DNA of 64,000 bases from Pseudoscleropodium purum (GCA_963969395.1 OZ017797.1:7068001-7132000); one strand, 5' to 3'. Positions 50,801-63,121 are shown, counted from the stretch's first letter. Numbers and translations are program-made. Notes: generated by a model not told the origin, from the sequence alone.

Positions 50801-51999
50801 AGCAATTTTATTGTTCCACCTAAAAAATGGAAAGATAAGGGAATTTATCCTTGAGCGCATTAATACATATAGCTTTCGTCTACTTGATTCTTGGATGGGT
50901 GTGAACAAATTGAAGCTTTCTAGTTACAAAAAACACAAACATTGAGTAAGCTCCATTCATATTTCTTTTATTTATAAATTTTAATGCTTGAACCTATTTA
51001 CTAACATTGAGTTTGTCAAGTATTTATTGTCATCTTCTTTACCCTTGACAGTCGCAGTGCTTTTGGATTCTTTTTTTTGTATGAAGTAAATGGAAAGAAA
51101 CATTAGTGGCATCTAAATTTTCTATCTACGTGAATCAACAACTTAGCAATACAAGCACTAACATTAAAGAAGTGGATCTACTCTACAACCTCACCTCTAT
51201 ACAAATTCAACTTATGAATGGTGTAGTTCCATGAAGAAGTGCTCGTGAAAAAAATCTTCTATTTGTACAGTTACTAATTGACACATTCTCAAAACCTGGT
51301 GATGTTGTACTAGACTGTTATGCATCTACAAGTAACTCTCATCAGTTATCATTATCTAAATCATATTTTTGCTAAATTATATATAACATTTTTATTGAAA
51401 CTAATTATATTGCATTCATTGAGTAGGGGCGTCCTTTCATGCATGTTGCAACATTGGACATCATTTGGTGGCCTTGAAGAGCGATGGTGAGATATTCAAA
51501 GCTTTCCTTCAACCGTTGAACACCCCTCTTCTTTCTACTACAATCATTCAAACCAAAAGCCCTATACCTATAGTGGTTGATGATTCTAATGATGAGGACA
51601 TTGTGAGACCATCTGCAAGATCTAAAAAGAGACGTTGCTATAAGTAAGTTGTTTTTGGTTTTATGCATGTCTTTATTTCCTTTTTTTGTGCAATACCCTA
51701 AACTATTCAAAGGTTCTAATTGTTTATTTGTTGCACCTTATAGAATTGATACTCTCCAGTATTTTGTGTTGTCGCCTTCTCCAAGTCTCAAGAGTTTGTC
51801 ATGTTACATTGAGACTTTAGTGACAACTATCATAGAGGCTCCATCGCCCGTTTCTATAGCTAAATGCCGCTCATACAATGTTGGTGTTTGACAATTTTTA
51901 GACCTTGAAGCCAATGTTGAGACATCAGGGCTTACTTGTAATGATAGGAATGAAGCTAGTGATTCTTCTTCTCCAATGTGTGATATTAGATCAAATTGA
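47844..51999 (+). pseudogene. Decayed multi-exon gene with amino-methyltransferase-like C-terminus
   Basis: Candidate exons: 47844-47968 (uncertain), 48569-48718 (donor GTGAGT), 48810-49045, 49110-49309, 49454-49675, about 50000-50480, about 50597-50945, about 51051-51331, 51427-51643 and 51744-51999. The last three joins agree in phase. The C-terminal part has the permuted order of beta-class (N6-adenine/N4-cytosine) methyltransferases: a segment with ISVPPSHVPTWNIL where DPP(Y/W) would be expected, then EAILLFH and SFRLLDSWMGVN, then REKNLLFVQLLI, DTFSKPGDVVLDCYAS (motif I/X region) and, after an intron, FHACCNIGHHLVALKSD. An acidic, then basic tail (VDDSNDEDIV, KKRRC) follows. In-frame stops occur at many places, and frame changes near 50440 and 51120. 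The DPPY-like motif lacks its Asp. N-terminal exons match no domain I know. Confidence 0.65.
48040..48515 (+). repeat. Tandem ~118-bp units in the 5' part of the methyltransferase-like gene
   Basis: Three units starting near 48160, 48278 and 48397 share 'TAAAACATG(A/G)CCTC', 'GTCACTATTTTGGGT' and 'TTAGAATACTC'. A weaker partial unit with the TCA-AATAACGAGGT motif lies at 48055-48080. They fall between the first two candidate exons, so probably in an intron. Confidence 0.75.
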
Positions 52000-53433
52000 T
52001 GTTGTTCTAAATACTAATGTTGTTAACTGATTATTTAATGTGATGTAATGAGACTAAAAGGGCCACTACAGTTTTACACATTATTACATTCTTGAATTCT
52101 TTTATATTCTTGTGACCCTTGCTATAGTGGTAAAGGTCATCATCATTCTATTTGACACCTATTCCAAAAAACATCTTCATTTTAGAAGACAACTTCTAAA
52201 ATTTTTTGTGGATTGAATATTTTTTTCTCAATTAGAAACAAGGTGTAGAACTTTGATATAAACATGCAATTAGAGCTTGTAAATGTTAGTGTGAGCATAC
52301 TTAGAAATAAATTCAACAAATTTCAATAATGCTTGAAAAGAATTATAAATTGTAATTGGAAACAATATCCTCTCTAGAATAATTTCATAATATGATATAA
52401 GCACATTTCCTTAGTTTCTTAAAAGTCACCCTAAACCTTGGATAAAAGGTACTTTGTATTTGAACCTTACCCTAAATAAATAATCATAAGTTGTAATCAT
52501 CCCAATTATTTTACATTCAATGTTATTTTACATTCAACAACAAATGAATTTCATCCAACAAAGTTAAGTATATGAATTCATCCAACTCCATTCATTAACA
52601 TTTATCCTCTTTGGGTACATTTATAGGCATATATATTTCTATTTTATACTACAAACATAGACATCTTATAATAAAAATTCTGACTTATGACCAAGAAAAA
52701 ATCATAACTCATAGGTACCATTATCTACAATCATAGGTCTTTATTCCTAAAAAATGTAGGCTAACAGGCTCATAGGCTCACAAGCTAACGCTCATAAGCT
52801 CACAAACTAGCATCCCTACCAACAAAAGTCCTTAACATCAATCCAAACAAATCTCCAAAATGCTCTATTAGGATTTTATGTTGATCATCTAGGACCGCAC
52901 CCTCAATGCCAAGAGGACTTGTTAGCACAATCACCACTATTCTCTACGAAGATCCAACTCAACACAAAGTCAATTCAAAATTATTGTTACCAAAAAACAA
53001 AATACCTCCAATCAGCTAGAAATCTCTAGGTACCTATTGTTGAACTGAACAAAGCATAAGGATTCATGTTAATTGAAGAAGTTTTATACGAAAGAACAAG
53101 TAAGATAATTACAATAGATAAAGAGAAGTTAAGTAGTTACCAAATTCTTGTTTGGATATTCACATATGAACATTTATCCTCAATAACTTCAAATACAACA
53201 AGCCTGAAAATAATTTTCTCAAACATGCACATCAACCAGTGCAATTCAACATGACTTATAGAAATTACTAGTTGAAACACAAATTTTATAGAAATTCACA
53301 ATGTTGCTGCCTTGCTAGAGTACAAAACAAAGGCAATCTTCACATAGGTGAATGTACAATAATTACAAAATGTTTCAAAATGTCATAGTCTACGTTTTTT
53401 TATTCTAATTACAATAATACAAATCAAATGTTC
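52000..53433. other. AT-rich gap between two convergent pseudogenes
   Basis: Holds the 3' ends of both genes. 52735-52810 has a short run of imperfect 'GCTCA(T/C)AAGCTCAC' repeats. No coding sequence seen; I cannot fix polyadenylation sites. Confidence 0.5.
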
Positions 53434-54036
53434 TTAAGGACCCTTCAAAATTTGAAATCCCAATCTATCTAACCAATCCTTCAGCATTTGACATCCCAGA
53501 AGTGGGTTTGCCTTCACATAAACTGGCACAGCCTCATTGGACATCAAGGGTCTGTCAAACCAAGGCCGTAGGCACGCATCTAAAAACTCATCGTTTGTAT
53601 CACCAAACCAGGTCTCTGGGTGAATAGCGCTATAGGAACCATTTAACAGATTCTTAAGTGGACTGTCATCTACCAATAAGACATTATCTAGAGAATTAAT
53701 TTCTTCCATACCCACCAAAGTTGACAAATTCTTTAGAAATGTGGGTTTATTTGGCCTACCCGGACTTCTGTAGGAAGACTCATTACAAGCATTCTGCAAA
53801 AGGTACATGACATTGTCAAGGCAAAAAGTAGTACGCCATAACATCCTTTGTAATAATGGCAAAATGTTCTTCTCTTGTATACTACTCCAAAATATAAGGC
53901 GCACTCTAGGAAATAGCCAATCTAGGGAAGCCATCAAATCTGATCTCTACAATATTTTGGGATTAGATTCGCCGTAAATCCAATGAATCAAAAGACCATT
54001 CAAGTCTAGGACGATTACATATCGCCGTCTAGATAC
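53434..54036 (-). pseudogene. Last exon: FCP1/NIF-type HAD phosphatase-like domain
   Basis: Read from 54036: RRYVIVLDLNGLLIHW (motif I), then one TAG stop, then LIFWSSIQEKNI (motif II region, the Ser/Thr after a Trp), NKPTFLKNL (the Lys of motif III), NVLLVDDSPLKNLL (motif IV), and AIHPETWFGD with DEFLDACLRPWF. This order is diagnostic of the FCP1/NLI-interacting-factor family, whose active members dephosphorylate proteins such as the RNA polymerase II tail. Motif I reads D-x-N rather than D-x-D, so the acid/base Asp is missing; I recall DxNG variants in some plant homologues but cannot check. It ends in LKGP and a TAA. 168 codons remain open after the one internal stop. Confidence 0.8.
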
Positions 54037-57000
54037 CTGATGAAATATGTTTGTTGTTGTTGACAAATTTTGGATATGATCTGAAAAAAACATATACAGT
54101 AACAAATTAGAAAAAGCAAAAGACTAAACTCTACTACAAAGAAGTACAAAAGAAGGTGATTAAAAAGACTGTCACCTCAAGCACCTTTAAAGGTGCCCAA
54201 ATTGGACCCCATATGTGCCGAGACATCTGTGCCTTTACCCTCTTCCACTTCCGATACCATCACCGCCTCCACATTATTCAACCTCACCACTTTCACATTG
54301 CCCCCCGTCCCCTCGTCTGACTTTGAAGATACAATGCTAAGAACTTCTTTGGCAATGTCAATTACTTTTCCTACTTATATATCCTCACATAAAGGATCAT
54401 ATACCACTTAGTTGAAAAGAAGACGAAAAAAAAGGAAGATATCACATACAAACAGCATAGGAATATCTAAGTAGGAAATTCACATCCACTTTATTTATAC
54501 ATCAAAATTAGATACAAGAGTTTATATCCCATGACTAATACTGACCTCCTCAGCCACTTGAACTTCAGGTGACTGGATACGTTTGGGATTGAATGAGGCA
54601 AGGTCTCCCAAAGTGTCATTTCAAATAGAATCAAACATGCCCTTAGTAGTCACAATATTTTGAATCAAGTGGAGATCTCCAGATGTAGAAGTGGCAGCCT
54701 CGTCTTCAACCACATTGTCTTGCTGTCCAAGATAGTCCTTCTATTGTCCAAAGACGACATGATCATCTAAAGGCTCAATTTCAAGAGCACAAGATCCAAC
54801 TTGCTTAGCTTGACCGCAAGCAAGAAGAAGGGAAGCTACAGCCTGTTCTTCCTCGTTGATAAGGCTATCCAAATTGGACATCTCAAAATATGCCAACAAC
54901 CCCAAGGATCCAGTAGCAACTCTTGGAACTTCCACATCTTGATTAGTAAACCCGCAAATTAAATTAACCTTTGTAGGGTGCGGTTCACATTGTGTCTTCC
55001 TTTGTACTAGTTGTGTCTTCTTTGATGCATTTTGTTTCTTCTTCTGTGGTTTGCTCGCCTTTGTCAAATTCTTACTGGCTACTTTACCCTTTCCTACTTC
55101 TGAAATCCACTTCCACTAACTTGTTCCTTCTTCAAACTGAACCAACTTTGTTAATTCCTTAGCCTTCCTCTTTTTTGAATTTGGATTCTTCAACTTCTTT
55201 GGAGGCATTGCAGGTGGAGGAGAAGACACCTGCGACAAAAACAAAGAAAAGATTAAAGAAAATTCCTCAAAATCATTGCAAATTAAAAACAATTAGAGAA
55301 CTTTAGTTGCTTCATTGTCATTTTATATTAACCTCAAGAATGTTGTGCCGATGCTCTATTTTCTCACTTCTCTTGAAATATTGGTCTTGCAAATTCACTC
55401 CAATCTTTGTAGTATCTACTAACTACTCTTCAATATCTTGTGCGAGTTCAACCATTCGACTGATGCTGATGTCCTCCACAATTTTTTTCACAACTACTTG
55501 CCCTATTGTATGTACTTTGGCTGACTGAAAAAACTCCACAACCTTAGCCCCAGCATACTGATCCATTCCAAAAATCACAAATGAGTATACAATAAAAGAA
55601 CCAAAGTTACTAGAAAGCTAAAGTTATAAAGTTGGTTGAGTAAGCATACTACACCAAGAATAGTAATCTCTAGACCCCGGGTTACATTCACAAGAACCAT
55701 ATCTTCTCGCAAGAAACTTGCAAACATTGTTATCGCTGACTTTGCTCTTAGATATGACACACCTTGATGTTGTAACAAAGTGTTCATGTTTACACTTAAT
55801 GTCTCGGCGTTGTACATTAAGTCCACAAAATTCTTGGAAGGAAAGAAGAATTTGAAGGGTGACCTTGCATTGTTCTCTTCAGTGAAACCAAAACAGAAAA
55901 TTACAAAAACATCATATCTATTCCTTGTTGTAGGCTCTGGAAAGCCGTCGTCTGATCTAGCAATATAGTGCACCACATGGTAGTTCCAAACTCGATATCC
56001 ACACTCCATCCTTCGTTTATTCAAATGAGCCACTATTTCAAGAAATCCCAAAGCATTCGTTAAAAGGATTGTTGGTGACCAAACCTCTACCACATTCCCA
56101 GCATCATATTTGCACTCTAGAGCACCAAAAGGTCTTTGAAGCTTTTGATCTTCAAGAAGCTTTGCCCAAGATCCATTCTTGTTTGCTTCAAACATATACC
56201 TCAAGTAAATGTGCCTTTTCTCCTTGCCACACCACGCTATAACATCAAATTGAGCAAGAGTTCCACTAATATTCTAGGAATGCTCATCCATGATTTTGGA
56301 CAAGCATTTTTGTTCAAAACCTCATTCCATTGCTTCCGTCACCTCCACCTAGGCTTTGGCATTGATAAAGGATTCCCATTGATCATGTACCGCCTTTGGG
56401 CAATCGACAAGGTCATTACTCTTGTTGAAATTTTTTGTTTGGCCATCCAACCAATCCATGCTTGTCGTGGTTGCCATGGCCTTGTCAATCCAAAGTTGTA
56501 ATTCGGATCAGCTGATTTGCCTTTCTGTTGCAAATTCCACCCAATCAGCTTTGATATAAGGAACGTACTCAGGCTTCTTGCTTGAAAGAAGAAAACCAAG
56601 GTAGTGGCACATTAGTTCGTTCTTCATAACCCGGATCAACCTTTCTCTACTTCCAATTTCTGGTAGAGTCAACAGAAAAGGGCCAGGGCCTCGTTTTCTA
56701 GACTTTGAATCCTTCACACAGATTTCGTGATCAATGACAAGACTTGTCAGATAGTTAATATCCTCCACACAAAGTCTATACAAAGTTTTGAAATCAAACA
56801 TGGTAAGGGGCTCTTGCGTTTGTTTTGGAGTATCTGCAAGCGTTCCTTAATTTCCAAGAAGCTTGTATTGTAAGTAGTCCACTTCAATTTGTATCCATCT
56901 CTAAAAGTCAAGATCATTCTCAAGAAATAATAGCGGGATTTTTGCATCGGATTTGTCATTACCTTTTACCATCGTAAGAATGGTTGACATTAATGGAAAG

Positions 57001-57327
57001 AACTCCTGAAATTATAGGAAACTACAATCAACAGTGAACTAAAAACAACAAATTATAAAAGAGATTGATTAGGAAAACAATTGGTGATCTCCAGCTGTTG
57101 CTCCAAAAGATGTAACTACAAAACAGTTCTAAAAGTAAATGAAATTGAAATAGAAATGAATTTAAGGCTCAAGATCATAACATCAAACCTAACATTCTTT
57201 GACATGTTTAATAGTTAGTCGAGCATCCAAAAAAATCATCTAGAGAACTCTAGATGCTCTTCATAAATATAACATCCTACCCATCTAGATTCAGTGAAGA
57301 CAAATCATCAAATAAAACGATACTTAC

Positions 57328-58215
57328 AAGATAGGCTACCGAGTGTGCTTTGCCACCAAAGGTTAGCTATGGACTTCCCATGTCCCTCCATTTAATTTGA
57401 GCATTCATTAGTTGCTTGGTGAAGCACTACTCCTTTTGTTCACTTGCAACATTTTGTTTTAGGGCTTGGCAAAGATACATATCTTCCAGAAATTGGCTTT
57501 GTGTCGCGAAAATTGGAATGATATCAAATGTTGACACCTCCTGCAGATCACATTCCGGAATCTCTCCCTTGCTCACTAAGAATTTGTATACTTCCACCAT
57601 ATGCTGACCTCCAATAATGAAATAGTAGGTATCCATTTGTATGGCATCCACGTTCGGGCAAGTGTCGTAATAACTCGCCACATTATCAAAACCGCTTGGC
57701 CCAGCTTTAACGGAAAGGATGGTAATGACTTTGGTCTCCAATTGATAGTCCATCTCTAAGTGCGCCTTATTTATCATTCCCAACATTCTCGTTGGCTTGA
57801 TTTTGTAATATACTAATCAAGCTTGTAGAGTTGTGTGTAGGTAATCAAAATGCACACACAGCTTTACACCATTCAGATGAACAAATGGTTTCTTTCCCCA
57901 TTTGTACATGCCATCAAACATGCTCTTGTATAATTCCTTCATGACATTCACTTGTCTAGGGTTCAACTTTTTTATCTCTACGTCATTCATATCGACACAA
58001 CGACCAATCGTAAGCTTTTTGTCCTCCTCTTCTTCATCCCCTAGTACTCCCACTAAACTCTTGCCTCTCTTCTTTTTCTTCTTTGGCGATGGCAATGGAC
58101 TTGTGACTACTACTCCCTTTTGGGACGGATTTGCATCATTTCAAGCCTCTTCAATGATACCCCACTGAGTTTGCATTTGATGTGGATTCTACTTTGGAGG
58201 ATCATATTTGCTCAT
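57328..58215 (-). pseudogene. First exon: ParB-like domain
   Basis: After an N-terminal Lys run (PSPKKKKKRGK) and acidic run (GDEEEEDKK), VEIKKLNPRQVNVMKELYKS resembles the start of ParB domains (an Ile, then N-P-R, then a helix). About 100 residues on, YYFIIGGQHMVEVYKFL matches the ParB G-x-H-R/DGQHR box, with Met in place of Arg. Known ParB-type proteins bind DNA or act as nucleases and CTPases, and bacterial and phage proteins with ParB plus methylase domains exist. Five stops interrupt this exon (TAG, TGA, TGA, TAG, TAG), each in a position where Gln or Arg would read well. Confidence 0.6.
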
Positions 58216-59480
58216 TATTAATCCCTATTTAGTGCATGATTCATAGAGACCTAGGTCTAGTAAACTATAATCGAGGACAAGTCCATATATTCTCGCTCCT
58301 TCAATCCCAGGAATTTTCTCCTCCACAATGAGAAGGACTGCACTGTCATTCAATCCTTGCATTTCTAAAATGTCAAGGTTGGCGTGCTAATTTGATGTCC
58401 TAATATTCACTAGGATTGGTACTATTCTAACTCATTTATCGTCATCCTCCTTCCACTAAATCCTCCATTCTATCACTCTCAACTTGCATTGAAATACAAC
58501 TCAAGGATGGTGATCTCCATTGTACATGAATTTGTAAACCCACCTATTACAAAAGGGAGCAAGCTTTTTTGGAGACATGTCCTTAGGAGCCTTTATAACA
58601 TGCTCTTTACTACATCACATGAACGACAAGTGTAAGAATTCTCTATTGGCATATTCAACTTCTGAAAATATTGGAGCTAGAGATCTCTAGCTGATAGAAG
58701 AACATTATACATTACACATTACACACTCTTTTGATGAGGAAAGTTGTTACGCCAATAATCACTCTGAGGAGTCATTTAGCTAGAGATTTCCAAGTGATTA
58801 ACAACGTTAGGATTAATTTGAGATGAATTACTCATCTAATGATCTCCAGCTGAGCAACAATAACTTGTTCTAACTCTTGAAGTAATTAGTGTCCTACCAT
58901 CTTCATCTACTTTAAACATTTGTACGTTGATCAATTTGGTATGAAAGTTGTGATTTAGATAAAACACAGTTTGCTATCTAGAGATCTTTAGATAGTCTAA
59001 GTCAATTTAGAAGAGAGATGGAAGCATCTAGAATTATCAAATACATAGTAATGGGTCTATTTTCTGCGGCCATAGGTTCATTTTCTTCCTAATTTCTTAT
59101 GCCATTATTTAGTACATGGTATTTCAATACAAAAACTCACACATCCCATGAAGGCAAGCTAGTTGTGCCTTCTTCTGTATCCATGATCAAAGTCTTCAGG
59201 TTTTTAAAAAAAATCCTATAATCAAACAAGAAAATATAGTTATTTAGTATGTCGACCAGTGTGTGTGTACTAGTATAAGTCATTGACATGTGGTGAAGGT
59301 TCATACTCTAATTAACATTGGAGATGCATCGTAAACCTAAACTCAACACATATTGCCCAAAACTTTTGTAGCTGATTTTGTAGCAAATTCAATCAATCAT
59401 TGCCAAGCAAGTACAACACATACCAAAATAAAACAATAATCACATAAGAGGACATTGATCTGAAGATCTTTAATTTGTTA
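58216..59480. other. Upstream region of the ParB-like pseudogene, AT-rich
   Basis: No exon recognised. It contains several relatives of the palindrome AGCTAGAGATCTCTAGCT, such as GATCTCCAGCTGA near 58842 and TCTAGAGATCTTTAG near 58979. Confidence 0.45.
58675..58692. other. Perfect 18-bp palindrome
   Basis: AGCTAGAGATCTCTAGCT equals its own reverse complement. Shorter, imperfect versions are scattered over 53.0-59.0 kb. It may be a terminus or hotspot of a short repeat; no regulatory role can be claimed. Confidence 0.7.
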
Positions 59481-60545
59481 AAATTTTGGACACTAACCCT
59501 AGCTCTCTAAAACACCAAAATATTTTTTTGAAAATGAATTGACATTAGACAACACAAGGTTCCAAGAAACTTCAAGCCCAAATTCCATGCACCCTAAACC
59601 AAAAGAATGTTGCATTCATGAGCAAACTAAGTATTCCACTAGCAAATCTTTGAAGAACCTCACTAGGATCCAGTACCCTAAACCTTGGATTCGTCGCAAC
59701 ATGAGTGCTAAAAAAAAACAATGTCAAACAATGGAAATGACAACATTTTGTAACTCTGATTGCAACTGATTAGAAGCAACTTGTTGTGACTTAGTTCTCA
59801 TAAGACTTCATGTAACTTCTAGCACAAAAAGGCAAACACTAAAAACAAGATTAGCCACCTTCACATTGTCCTTAATAGAGTCAATCCCCCTCACATGCAC
59901 AACTTCACAAACCTCGCATGCACAGCTTCAATACCCCCCACCTCCACCCCCACCCCGCATGCACAACTTCACAAAACGGTGATGAACATTGCCGTGCCAC
60001 AAAAGTCATAAAAGTTGCAAACTCAAGACTAAACAGACGCTCCCGAGATCCTACCACTCCACCTAAAAACTGTGCCCCAGAATTCACACTCAATGCAGGT
60101 TCAGGAACACTCTAAAGTGAGTTGCTACCTCTATTGTAGGTTTGGGAACTCACCGAAGTAAGCTGCTACATCCATCGCCCTACCACGGACCGAAAGGCAA
60201 CTCTGACACTACTGCATAAACAGATGTTGCGTAATGAACTCCATAGAACTATCAGGGACCGTGCGGCAACTACAAACTTCGGAATTACATCGAACTTCCT
60301 CACAACCATACGCAAAACAAGAGAAAACTTGAAGCACAAAGCCCAAAAGTTGCAGACTTTGTCACATCGCGCCAATCATAGCACAGGGGAACTCAAAATG
60401 CAACATGTAATATGCAACACTCACTCCTCACTGCGCAATCGGAACACTGCTACAGAGACTCATCAAAAGCCAACTGGAAGAGGTGGGAGACGCTTGATGG
60501 GTGACCCCCTCATGATGGCTTCCTTAATTAGGGACTTCTTGTGAT
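59481..60545. other. Less AT-rich segment with unassigned frames
   Basis: Frames on the plus strand (59539-59769 and 60224-60544) and minus strand (59905-60093 and 60166-60375) lack recognisable motifs. The composition and position, 1.3-2.3 kb upstream of the ParB-like gene start, would fit a leader or first exon region read on the minus strand, but I cannot show splicing. Confidence 0.3.
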
Positions 60546-63113
60546 TAGTTACCGAATTAATTACTAGGTCACTAATCCTTTGACTGATTGCTTTTCATTA
60601 CTGACTTAGTTATTAGGCTTCATGGATTCCTTGGAAGTTTCTAAATTTTGGCAAAATTCAAAGTGTAGTATAGTAGGGTTAAATAAGGTTTGATACATAT
60701 ATTTGCTTGGCACTACAAGGTTAGTTTTATTAATCAATTCATAGTTTTCTTTTTATACACAAGTGCAAAATAAATGTTATTGAATTGAATAATTGGAAAT
60801 TGTAGCAAACCACTTAGATACAAAATTTCACTAATTAAAATTAAGTTTTCATGATTCACAATCTAATTTAATTGAATGTCCATTTCTCAAAAATAAGTTT
60901 TTAGTAGTCCTTTCAAATAATAAGTATGTACTAGTGTACATGATATTAATTAATATACAATCGTATAAATATCTTTAAAATACATATATTCAATCATGAG
61001 GATCTAGTTAGCACAAACAATCAATGAATAGAAGATTATAGGACAATATATAATTGTTACCTATTTAAATTAATGAAATAATCACATGCTAACCTTGGAT
61101 GCTTAGCACATTCAAATGAAAGTGCATTGAAATTTTAATGCAATGGTTCTTCCATTTGTTCAAAAAGAAAAAAGGTGCATTGACCTTAGAACTAAGTAAC
61201 CTTAAAAAAAATTGATATTGATTAATATTATATAATATAGTGCAATTTATTTTGCAATCTATTAATAATTGTAGAACTTCATTTAGTTTGTATAGGAAAA
61301 TATTCACAAATTAGCTCATGCTATTGCAAGATTTTCCATAATTAATTGTGAAATAAATAACCTAATGTACATATTGTGAGTTAAAATTGTTGTAAAATAT
61401 AGTGTCAATAGAATTGACTTCATGCTATGCTAAAGGTAGCGCTCGCTACCTCTCATACTAAATTTTGTTGGTTGTCTATAAAGACGTACACAAGTTTCTT
61501 TTTTAATTCTATTCTAAGGTTACGGTTTCATCCATATTATATAATAGGTACTTAACCTCTTAAGGTCTTTGAATGTCCAATATGAAATCGTAAGTTTTTT
61601 AATCAAGTACCTAAATATAGCCTTCTAAATTGTGTTCCAAAATTAGTTCGTGTTTTTATTTTTGTATAATATAAAATTTTATTGAATTTATTTGGGGAGC
61701 ATTGTTTTTCAATTTTTATTGCAAAAAAATCATTTTTAAAATCATTTTTGTGGCAAAAATGAATACAAAAAGAGTTAGTAAAAATTAGACAAGCAATTCC
61801 AATTAATTCAAACATTATTGATAGGTCAAGAAGCAATGGAAATTACTAAGAACAAATAATTTTGTATTAGTTATTTTATTTCTTACCATCAAAATAGCCA
61901 CAACAAAGACTTTGACTATCAAACAAATTAATCTTTTTATTTACTGGATGTGTAAAATTTGGATATTTTAGCTAGAGCTAAGATTATGCATTTTCTATTT
62001 TATTTTCTATTTTTTCAATAATTGTGATGGAAAAATATATCAATTATATATTTGTGATCCTTTTTGTAAAATTTAAATCAATGTAGATTGAAATATGAAT
62101 TATATTGTATCAATTTTGTAATATAATTTTTTTTAATTTATAATTATGTATAGAGAAGAAGGGTAGAATGAAGAACATAACTTTACAATTCATAATTATT
62201 TAGAAAACATTTTTTGTTGCAAAAATAGGAATGAAATGTAACTTACAACACAACTTACTAGACTTTTATATTGAATCATTTGAATTGTAATACATGGTTA
62301 GAAGCTTCATTTCAATTGCAAGACTTTCAATCTTGACATTTTTTGGATAATAAAAATGGAATTACAAAGAAATTGTCATTCAAGCTTTATTTTCTTAATT
62401 GAAATCAAATTTTACGAAAATTTATTTCAAAAGTCACAATTGAATGAGTATTAAGTTTGACTAAGGTGCATTCACTTTGAAGAAGCCTAAACCTATAGAG
62501 ACTATTTCCCCTTTACTTAAACCATTTACTATTTATGATTCTATATATTGCTTAGTAATTATTTTAATTAATTAATAAAGACTCCTTAATTTAATTATAA
62601 CAAAAATTTATTAAATTTAGGGATTTAGGATCATGGGGTGTGATTTTGACAAACTTGATAAGATGTTTCAAGTCATTCATTATGAATTTCAATGTTCATG
62701 ATTGGCAATTAATTATTTAATGCCCTTGTTTCAACTCAAAGCCATGAATTGCAATCTTCTAAAATAAAAAGTATGATTGTAAATAATTCATAAATATTAA
62801 TACAATCTTATTATTATTTGGAAATAAGATTCACATACTCAAAGATATTTATGAAGAGAATTAACAATACAAATCAATCGAAAAAAATCTATAGAATATG
62901 ATTCTGGTGAAATCCATAATTTTTTGAACAAAATTGTAGGCTTGGACATTTACCACGAATGCAAGGGTGTTTTTTTTTTTACTGTGCTTTACTTCAGTTG
63001 TGAACAATTCAATTAATGTATAAATTATCAATGAAGCTTGGTAAAATTTATAGCCATGATATAATAGGTGTTGTGTAGGTCAAAAAAATACCATTAATAT
63101 TACATTTTTGTAA
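60546..63113. other. AT-rich DNA, no gene seen
   Basis: No coding sequence. The only local structure noted is a GC-rich hairpin at 61434-61451 (AGGTAGCG, CT, CGCTACCT). Confidence 0.55.
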
Positions 63114-63121
63114 CTCAGTAC

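Larger units (their letters stand above)
53434..58215 (-). pseudogene. ParB-like / methyltransferase-like / HAD phosphatase-like fusion gene, riddled with stops
   Basis: Six exons inferred on the minus strand: 58215-57328, 57005-55653, 55557-55333, 55229-54546, about 54383-54185 and 54036-53434. The first three joins keep phase 0 with clear sites (donor GTAAGT, acceptor ATTTCAG, then CAG|). Exon 1 starts MSKYDPPK, has a Lys-rich run, an acidic run and a ParB-like domain. Exon 2 ends in MVLVNVTRG and exon 3 begins YAGAKVVEFF, together like a worn methyltransferase motif I. Exon 4 is a Lys/Gln-rich linker that could hold a nuclear signal. The last exon is an FCP1/NIF-type HAD domain. The frame stays open across exons except for about 17 single-codon stops (about 10 TAG, 5 TGA, 2 TAA); I found no indel in exons 1-4. 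Joins of exons 4-5 and 5-6 are uncertain, so the HAD exon could belong to a separate gene. Protein product is not expected unless the stops are recoded. Confidence 0.7.

Noticed and set aside
53434..58215. Organellar origin, with U-to-C editing removing the stops
   Set aside because: Spliceosomal-type GT-AG introns and neighbouring nuclear transposons indicate nuclear DNA; deamination decay is simpler. Kept only as a speculative alternative.
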